Source: Gordonia alkanivorans NBRC 16433 (GTDB taxonomy: Bacteria > Actinomycetota > Actinomycetes > Mycobacteriales > Mycobacteriaceae). From it: DNA of 64,000 bases. This document shows positions 58,542 to 64,000 of the stretch, piece by piece; position 1 is the stretch's first letter; every line of letters starts with the position of its first letter. The notes beneath the pieces were generated by a model. That model had not been told where the DNA came from. It saw only the letters and a list, made by a program, of their open reading frames with translations, and made no database searches. The DNA is taken from assembly GCF_000225505.1 (NCBI RefSeq), contig NZ_BACI01000016.1, forward strand, positions 1-64,000, read 5' to 3'. Position numbers and translations under genes: made by a program.

Positions 58542-59744
58542 CTATCCGTCGGTTCCGGCGGTGCCACCGCCGCCGGACCGCCGGAACCTCGCGGGCATCC
58601 ACGCCGGGTTGATCAGGAGCGCCCCGACGACCAGCGCGGCGACGCCGAGGACGCCGGTCACGATCGGCACGATACGACCCCAGATCGTGATCGGCGTCGC
58701 GAGATCCGAAGCGAGACGCGACATCTGGGACTGTGTCGTGTCGTCGTAGGAGAAGGTCGCCTGCAGGTGCGGCAGCCGGAAGTCCGGCGGCACACCGGGA
58801 GTGCCGTCGGGGAAGGCGTAGAACTCGTCGACGGTGATCTTCGCGTCGACGATCGTGCCCGTCCGCGGTTCGACGGCCAGGTCCCACGAACTGCGGTGTC
58901 GCAGAGTGGCAGTCAGGTCGCGGCGCGGGCCGTCGATGCCGAACCACGATGCCGGCCGGGTGATGACGACATCCGTGCCGACCGGCCTGCCGAGCGCGGC
59001 CCGGGCGAGGTCGGTCTCGGGGACCTCGGCGCGGAACCGGGCGACGTCCTTGCCGACGACCTCGGTGTCGCCGTCGTACTTCAGGGGCACGGTCGTCCGC
59101 GTGACGACGTCGAAGAACTCGTGGTCGGTCAGGCGGGTGTCGAAGGGCAGCAGGTAGGTGAAACCGCGGCGGTCGGGCACCAGCACCGGCGCCTGATTGC
59201 TGTCGTACTGGATTTCCGACGCCCCGCGCGCGGACAGCTGCGGTTCGGCGGTCTCCCGGTCGAGGGTCACCCGGTCCTTGACCGCGTTGACCGTGGCGTC
59301 GTTGCAGGCGTCCGGCGAATCGGCGTCGGCGCCACTGCCGGGCCGCGGATCCTCCGGCTCCACCGCCCGGTCGTCGATGCGCAGCGTCTCGGCCTGGACC
59401 GAGGTGCCGGCCTGCAGCGTGACCCGATGTTCGTCGGACGGCTGGACCGCGACGACCCGCTGCTGGCGGACCAGATCGGCGTCGAGTGTCCGTGCGGCGG
59501 GTGTCGCCAGCGAGCAGCGGTCGAGGATCGTCGCGTCCTCGGCGGTGGCCACCGTGGTGAAGTCGGTGCTCAGCGGGATCTCGCGGAAGTTGCCGACGAG
59601 CAGTGTCGGCAGCGCGATGGTCACCGCGACGAGGAAGCTGCCGATGAAGATGAGCGTCGGTCCGGCCAGATCCGCGGTCGACCAGCGGTGAGGTGCGGAC
59701 TGTTCCACCGCGGATGGGGGCACCGGGGACGGCTCCGAAGACAT
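58542..59744 (-). CDS. DUF3068 (PorA-family) envelope protein (Rv0227c-like)
   Basis: 400 residues from the ATG at 59744. An N-terminal helix (GPTLIFIGSFLVAVTIALPTL) anchors a large extracytoplasmic domain (about 50-345), with a second helix near the end (IVPIVTGVLGVAALVVGALL) and a short basic tail. RGFTYLLPFDTRL and TGTIVDAKITVDEFYAF are characteristic of DUF3068, annotated in databases as PorA family. The position before the TmaT-like gene matches Rv0227c-Rv0228. A role in mycolate handling is inferred from location. Confidence 0.82.
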   Translation of the reverse strand: MSSEPSPVPPSAVEQSAPHRWSTADLAGPTLIFIGSFLVAVTIALPTLLVGNFREIPLSTDFTTVATAEDATILDRCSLATPAARTLDADLVRQQRVVAVQPSDEHRVTLQAGTSVQAETLRIDDRAVEPEDPRPGSGADADSPDACNDATVNAVKDRVTLDRETAEPQLSARGASEIQYDSNQAPVLVPDRRGFTYLLPFDTRLTDHEFFDVVTRTTVPLKYDGDTEVVGKDVARFRAEVPETDLARAALGRPVGTDVVITRPASWFGIDGPRRDLTATLRHRSSWDLAVEPRTGTIVDAKITVDEFYAFPDGTPGVPPDFRLPHLQATFSYDDTTQSQMSRLASDLATPITIWGRIVPIVTGVLGVAALVVGALLINPAWMPARFRRSGGGGTAGTDG

Positions 59745-59788
59745 GGTGGCGAGGGTAGTGGATGCCACCGGGCTACCCTGTCACCAGC

Positions 59789-61120
59789 ATGACCAGCACC
59801 GACTCCGCCCGCGACTCAGTCGCAGCATCGAACACCGATTCCCGCTCCGGCGCGCCGCGCTCCGACGCCGCCGGTCCGGCGGCCACGTCGCGACGCTTCT
59901 ACCCACAACTCGAGGGCATGCGTGCGCTCGCCGCGATCGGCGTCCTGATCACGCACGTGGCCTTCCAGACGCGGGCCGTCGAGATCGCGGTCCTCGGCCC
60001 CGTCCTCGGTCGCCTCGACCTTGCCGTCGCGCTGTTCTTCGGGCTCTCCGGGTTCCTCCTGTGGCGGCCGTGGGTCGACGCCGCGCACCGAGGTGCCGGG
60101 CATCCGTCGATCCCGCGGTATCTCAAGCACCGCGCCGTCCGCATCTGGCCCGCGTACGTCGTGGTCGTCGTGCTGGTGCTTCTTCTCCTGCCGGAGGCCC
60201 AGGGCGCCGACTTCGACGTCTGGCTCGCCAACCTCACCCTGACCCAGGTCTTCGTGCCCCTGACGCTGACCGCAGGACTCACCCAGATGTGGAGCCTGTC
60301 GGTCGAGATCGCCTTCTACGCGCTGCTCCCGCTCATAGGTCTCGCACTGGTGCGGTTGCGGGGCCGACAAGCTGGTGCGCGCATCCCGGTGCTCTTGGTG
60401 CTCGGCGTTCTCAGCCTCGGCTGGGCCTGGGTCGGCACCTCGCTCCCCGTCGCCGATGGTGTGGAGACCAAGAACTGGGTGTTCGGTCACCTGCCGTGGT
60501 TCGTCGCCGGCCTGATCCTCGCCGAGGTCGCCGGCGTGCTCGACACCGCAGGAGCGCCACGCGGGCGGTGGATGAACCTGGCGATACGGCTCAGCGCGAA
60601 CCGGTGGCTGATGTTCGGGGTCCTCGTCGTCGCCTACGGGCTGGCGTGCACCCGCTTCGCCGGTCCGACCGGTCTCGGCGACGTCACCAACATCGAGTTC
60701 GTCGCCAAGATGACTCTCGGTGCGCTGTGCGGCTACGCGCTTCTCGCGCCGCTCGTCTGCAACCCGGGGCCGTTCCGGTTCCTCACCTCACGCGTGATGC
60801 TCGCGCTGGGACGCTGGTCCTACGGCATCTTCATCTGGCACGTCGCGGTCCTCGCAGTAGTCTTTCCGCTGTTCGGCATCGTGCCGTTCAACGGCAACAC
60901 TCTCCTGGTCCTGGTGATCACTCTGGGACTCTCGGTCGGGATCGCCGCGGCGTCTTACGCCTTCGTCGAGGAACCGGCGCGGAACTGGTTGCGCAACCGC
61001 GACACCCGACGACGCAACCGGCCGGCTGCTGCTTCCTCGTCGGCGGATTCTTCGGATTCCCCGGCCGACCAGAACACCAGCCAGCCGGTCATCAACACCG
61101 CGATCAACGCGGGCAACTGA
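59789..61120 (+). CDS. tmaT: Trehalose mycolate acetyltransferase-like membrane acyltransferase (TmaT/Rv0228-like)
   Basis: 443 residues from the ATG at 59789. The acyltransferase-3 fold has about ten helices: FYPQLEGMRALAAIGVLITH carries the conserved Arg and His, FFGLSGFLLWRPW and RRAVRIWPAYVVVVV-type segments follow, and MWSLSVEIAFYALLPLI has the family SxExxFY motif. In Corynebacterium, TmaT acetylates trehalose monomycolate before MmpL export; Rv0228 is the mycobacterial counterpart. The last 28 residues are polar and overlap the antisense aftD 3' end. The gene order supports the call; the symbol is by homology. Confidence 0.82.
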   Translation: MTSTDSARDSVAASNTDSRSGAPRSDAAGPAATSRRFYPQLEGMRALAAIGVLITHVAFQTRAVEIAVLGPVLGRLDLAVALFFGLSGFLLWRPWVDAAHRGAGHPSIPRYLKHRAVRIWPAYVVVVVLVLLLLPEAQGADFDVWLANLTLTQVFVPLTLTAGLTQMWSLSVEIAFYALLPLIGLALVRLRGRQAGARIPVLLVLGVLSLGWAWVGTSLPVADGVETKNWVFGHLPWFVAGLILAEVAGVLDTAGAPRGRWMNLAIRLSANRWLMFGVLVVAYGLACTRFAGPTGLGDVTNIEFVAKMTLGALCGYALLAPLVCNPGPFRFLTSRVMLALGRWSYGIFIWHVAVLAVVFPLFGIVPFNGNTLLVLVITLGLSVGIAAASYAFVEEPARNWLRNRDTRRRNRPAAASSSADSSDSPADQNTSQPVINTAINAGN

Positions 61121-64000
61121 ACCCACCACTCCCAGCCGTGGTAGCCGCCGGCGGCGTGCCACGGACCGGCGGTCAGACCGACGGTCGCGAGCATCATCAT
61201 CGCGAAGGTCGTTGTCACCCCGGCTTTCGGCGGGATCGCCGCGGCGACCACACCCACCCCGATGCCCACGGCCAGGCCCCACCAGCCCGACAACAACCAC
61301 GACGCACCGAGAATCCCCAGACCGGCAGCCATCAGGGTGAACCGCCCGGTGGTCACGGTTCGCGGTTCGGCGACGGCCTCCCGTCGCGAGGACGGCCACC
61401 ATGCCGCGACGAGCAGCAGGGCCATCAGCACGAGTCCGACGACAAGCGACCAGCGGTACAGCGAGTCGAACCGGTAGGTGAGCTCGACCGTGCCCGACGC
61501 CCCGGCCGGCACGATCCAGCCCTGCTGCCAGCCGTTCACGACCACCGGCGACAACTCCCGGCCGTCGACCCGCGCGACCCAGCCCGGGTTGGTGGATTCG
61601 GGGACCACGAGCAGGCGTTCGGGACCGGAATCGATCTGCACCGCACGACTCGCCGCGGTCCACTCGGAAACGTCCGGCGTGGTCGTCGCGGCGCCGTCCA
61701 CCGGCGACCCGACCGTCAGTGACACGGCGTCGACGGTGAACGCCTGACCGGGATTGACGGACACCTCCTGCTGCCCGGCGGGCAACCGCAGCTCGCCCGG
61801 CGTGCAGGCACGGGCCACCACTGGTTCCCCGGAACGCAGTGCGGCCGTGGTGGTCCGCGCGGAGATCCCGACCACCTGACCGGCGGCGGTGATGCCGAGG
61901 CCATCGCCGCAGCGGATCTCGACGACCCGGTCACCGTCAGCGGGTGCGCGCGGTGCCGGGAAGACCTCGACCTCGGCGATGCCCGGTGGTGCGGGCGTCG
62001 CGAATCCGAGGCTGTTGACGTCGATCAGGTCGCGCTGTTCGCGGATGGTGATCTCGATGCGGTCGGTGATCGCCGGGTCGAGCCGCAGGACGCCGTCCTT
62101 GCCGACCTCACGGATCTGTTCGCCGGTGCCGAGATCGACGGCGACCTCGGTCGGGGTGGCCGGGTAGTCGCCCGGCGCAACGAGTTTCACTGATTCGACA
62201 CGCTGCTCGGCGGGCAGGTGGACGACCAGGGTCGGCGTGGCGTCGTCGGCCGGCTCTTCGTCGTCCTCGCGATCCTCGGGCTTCTCCTCGTCGGGGATCT
62301 GCGGCGCGGTCCACGTGGTGCCGGGGTCGCCGTCGACGGCCGCGGCCGGGCTGCCGCGGGGGTCGGTGACCGGTCGCGGTCCGGTGGCCGTCATGCCGCC
62401 CGGTGTGGCGAGCAGTCGGTCGAGTGCGGCGCCGGGACGTGGCCGGAGAACGGCCGACGGGGTGACCGCGGTGTCCTGGGGAACCGACAGGGCGCGGCTG
62501 AACACCGACGACGTCTCCGGTGACAGGCCGAGGCCCGGTGCGCAGCGGGTCTTCTCGCGAGCCGGATCGGCGACGCACCAGGCCCGCCCGTTGAGTTCGG
62601 AGTACAGCAGCCACTGGGCGACGGTGGTGCCCGCCCCGAGTTCGGGCAGGACGACGCGGTGTCTGATCTGCAGCGGCGTGGAGGTGCGCAGGTTCGACAC
62701 CTCCACCTCACCGAGGGCGAACTGGTTTCCGGCGGTGCCGTCCTCGGTGCGCAGGGCGCGGATCTGAATCCAACGGGTCGGGCCGCTCGGGGCGGTCACC
62801 GTCGTCGGCTCACCCGGCTCGAGCCCCGACGCCACGGTGCTGCCGGCCTCCGTGGTGATCAGGACGCTGGTCACGTCCGAGCCGAGGGCCTTCGCGGTGG
62901 TCAGCGACAACGCGAGATCCGTCTGGGGAGTGGTGAACCCGATCCGCATCCACCGGCCGACAGCCCCTTCGAGTCCGCCGCTGACCCAGGCCGTCTGGGG
63001 GTTGCCGTCGAAGGCCGCGGCGGGGGAGTTCGCCGGCGAGGTCTGTCCCGGTTGCACCGCGTCCGATGCCGAGCCCGACGTCGTGACCTCGATCTCGCCA
63101 CTCCGGTTGTCCAGCAGCCATTCCCCGCGGACGAGCGGCTGATCGTCGACCGGGTAGTCGGCGGCCGCGTTCTGCGTGCGCCGCGGGTCGTCGGCCGACC
63201 GGATGGCGGAGCTGTGGTCGTCGACCCGTCCGAAGTCGGTTTCGCGGTCGCTCGGGGTGTCGGTGACGATGAGTGGGCCGTCGGCGATCCCGGCGCGTCG
63301 GGCATCGGCGTCGAGCAGGACCGGTCCGAGAGGCGGAAGGCCTTGTCGTGCACGTACTTCGGCGAGCGCCGCGATGGCCTCCGGGCCGCCGGCCACGCGC
63401 GGGATGCCGCGCTCGTCGACGAGGAGGGGGCCGGTGCCGTCGAATCCCGTCGCCTCGACCGCATAGATCTGGACGGCGGGCATGGTGGGTCGCAAACCGT
63501 TGTCGCGCATCACGCCCCGGACGCTCGGCGGTCCGACCTGGGGACCGAACTGTGCCACCCGCGTCAAGCCGGGGGAGGTGTCGAGTGCCTGCTGCGCGAG
63601 GAGGGGTCGCGCGGACCGGGAGGTCTCGGGGTCGAGATCTGCGCGCAGCACGACGAAGCCCACGCCCTGCTGGGCGAGGGTCTCGGCCAGGCCGGGTGAC
63701 CCCCGGCCGGCGGCGATCTCGCGTTGCACGGAGTCGAGTGCGCGGATGGCTCCGGGCGGGGTCAGCGGGATGGCGTCGCGCACGGCCCACGGGGCGTCGG
63801 CGAGCGGTTGCAGGGGTTCGTCGCGGGTGAGACCCCACAGCTGATCGGCGAACGGCGCGCCCGGGACGACGAGGGCGCGCGCTGGTGGCGAGTCGTCGGG
63901 GCGAGCGCTGTGTTCGGACAACCAGTCCGCGGTCTGCTTCCAGTGGTTCGGGATCGCGGTGTAGGTACCGGCGGGAGCGAGCTGACCGGTCCAGATGAGC
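60955..64000 (-). CDS. aftD: AftD-type alpha-(1->3)-arabinofuranosyltransferase, C-terminal part (runs off the right edge)
   Basis: At least 1015 residues of a protein that is about 1400 in M. tuberculosis (Rv0236c). The frame stays open to the right edge (LIWTGQLAPAGTYTAIPNHW, then KQTADWLSEHS); internal starts such as 63921 are not the true start. The visible part is the extracytoplasmic carbohydrate-binding region (RALVVPGAPFADQLWG, SIPLTPP-type IPLTPPGAIRALDSVQ), repeated galactose-binding-like modules (GNPQTAWVSGG, GDPGTTWTAP), then five helices at the C-terminus. AftD adds branching arabinose to arabinogalactan and lipoarabinomannan. It overlaps the convergent acyltransferase by 166 bases. 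Confidence 0.92.
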   Translation of the reverse strand, partial: LIWTGQLAPAGTYTAIPNHWKQTADWLSEHSARPDDSPPARALVVPGAPFADQLWGLTRDEPLQPLADAPWAVRDAIPLTPPGAIRALDSVQREIAAGRGSPGLAETLAQQGVGFVVLRADLDPETSRSARPLLAQQALDTSPGLTRVAQFGPQVGPPSVRGVMRDNGLRPTMPAVQIYAVEATGFDGTGPLLVDERGIPRVAGGPEAIAALAEVRARQGLPPLGPVLLDADARRAGIADGPLIVTDTPSDRETDFGRVDDHSSAIRSADDPRRTQNAAADYPVDDQPLVRGEWLLDNRSGEIEVTTSGSASDAVQPGQTSPANSPAAAFDGNPQTAWVSGGLEGAVGRWMRIGFTTPQTDLALSLTTAKALGSDVTSVLITTEAGSTVASGLEPGEPTTVTAPSGPTRWIQIRALRTEDGTAGNQFALGEVEVSNLRTSTPLQIRHRVVLPELGAGTTVAQWLLYSELNGRAWCVADPAREKTRCAPGLGLSPETSSVFSRALSVPQDTAVTPSAVLRPRPGAALDRLLATPGGMTATGPRPVTDPRGSPAAAVDGDPGTTWTAPQIPDEEKPEDREDDEEPADDATPTLVVHLPAEQRVESVKLVAPGDYPATPTEVAVDLGTGEQIREVGKDGVLRLDPAITDRIEITIREQRDLIDVNSLGFATPAPPGIAEVEVFPAPRAPADGDRVVEIRCGDGLGITAAGQVVGISARTTTAALRSGEPVVARACTPGELRLPAGQQEVSVNPGQAFTVDAVSLTVGSPVDGAATTTPDVSEWTAASRAVQIDSGPERLLVVPESTNPGWVARVDGRELSPVVVNGWQQGWIVPAGASGTVELTYRFDSLYRWSLVVGLVLMALLLVAAWWPSSRREAVAEPRTVTTGRFTLMAAGLGILGASWLLSGWWGLAVGIGVGVVAAAIPPKAGVTTTFAMMMLATVGLTAGPWHAAGGYHGWEWWVQLPALIAVLMTGWLVFWSAGESEESADEEAAAGRLRRRVSRLRNQFRAGSSTKA

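Overview
The window is a stretch of high-GC actinobacterial chromosome from a mycolic-acid-containing genus, most likely Gordonia or a close relative such as Rhodococcus. The evidence is the MmpL3-type trehalose monomycolate flippase, a TmaT-like mycolate acetyltransferase, the arabinofuranosyltransferase AftD, a GTP-dependent PEP carboxykinase, an R2lox oxidase and a Zmp1-type M13 peptidase. Much of the order matches two Mycobacterium tuberculosis blocks: Rv0204c-Rv0211 (30.6-46.6 kb here) and Rv0224c-Rv0228 plus Rv0236c (52-64 kb here). The genus is inferred from gene content only.

Region by region. 1-2.5 kb: a tightly packed minus-strand cassette of visibly lower GC. It encodes an EspC/WXG100-like pair, a glycine-zipper protein, a small hypothetical protein and two tiny single-helix membrane proteins, and looks like a type VII secretion substrate module. 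A 22-bp inverted repeat bounds it at 2.6 kb. 2.7-8.4 kb: a class III adenylate cyclase, a tandem-TetR regulator, and the divergent fadA-fadB beta-oxidation operon. 8.4-10.7 kb: a small accessory patch with an AbiEi/DUF559-like gene that carries an apparent frameshift and is bracketed by two near-identical hairpins, an SPFH protein, a tRNA-like T-arm fragment and a 34-bp perfect palindrome. 10.7-17 kb: a C-C bond hydrolase, an ArsR metal sensor, and a divergent five-gene nickel/peptide-type ABC importer whose first ATPase carries an in-frame repeat insertion. 17-28 kb: R2lox, an MMPL transporter, an NDMA-type alcohol dehydrogenase, a K+ channel coupled to Zmp1, a flavoprotein disulfide reductase, a FadR-like regulator with a fatty acid hydroxylase, and a pirin.

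28.4-36.4 kb: a penicillin-binding-protein-like lipoprotein lacking catalytic residues, membrane proteins, an AI-2E-type exporter translationally coupled to a histidine kinase and response regulator, and an aromatic acid MFS transporter. 36.6-46.6 kb: mmpL3, a NYN-domain protein and trmB read leftward. Diverging from them are two degenerate-P-loop GTPase-like proteins (the second with an apparent frameshift), an acidic putative Ca2+-binding protein, and pckA. 46.6-52 kb: a secreted phytase-esterase-like protein, a MacB/LolD-type ABC transporter and an MmpS-like protein. 52-64 kb: an envelope glycolipid island with a methyltransferase, a GT4 glycosyltransferase, a Rv0226c-like membrane protein, a CitE-like lyase, a Wzx-like flippase, a SRPBCC protein, a DUF3068 protein, a TmaT-like acyltransferase and the C-terminal two thirds of AftD, which runs off the right edge.

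The main theme is envelope biogenesis. Mycolate is acetylated (TmaT) and flipped (MmpL3), arabinan is finished (AftD), and other envelope transport and glycosylation genes lie close by. Fatty-acid turnover (FadA/FadB with TetR, FadR with hydroxylase) and gluconeogenesis (PckA) form the metabolic half. No complete tRNA, rRNA, CRISPR array or insertion sequence was seen.
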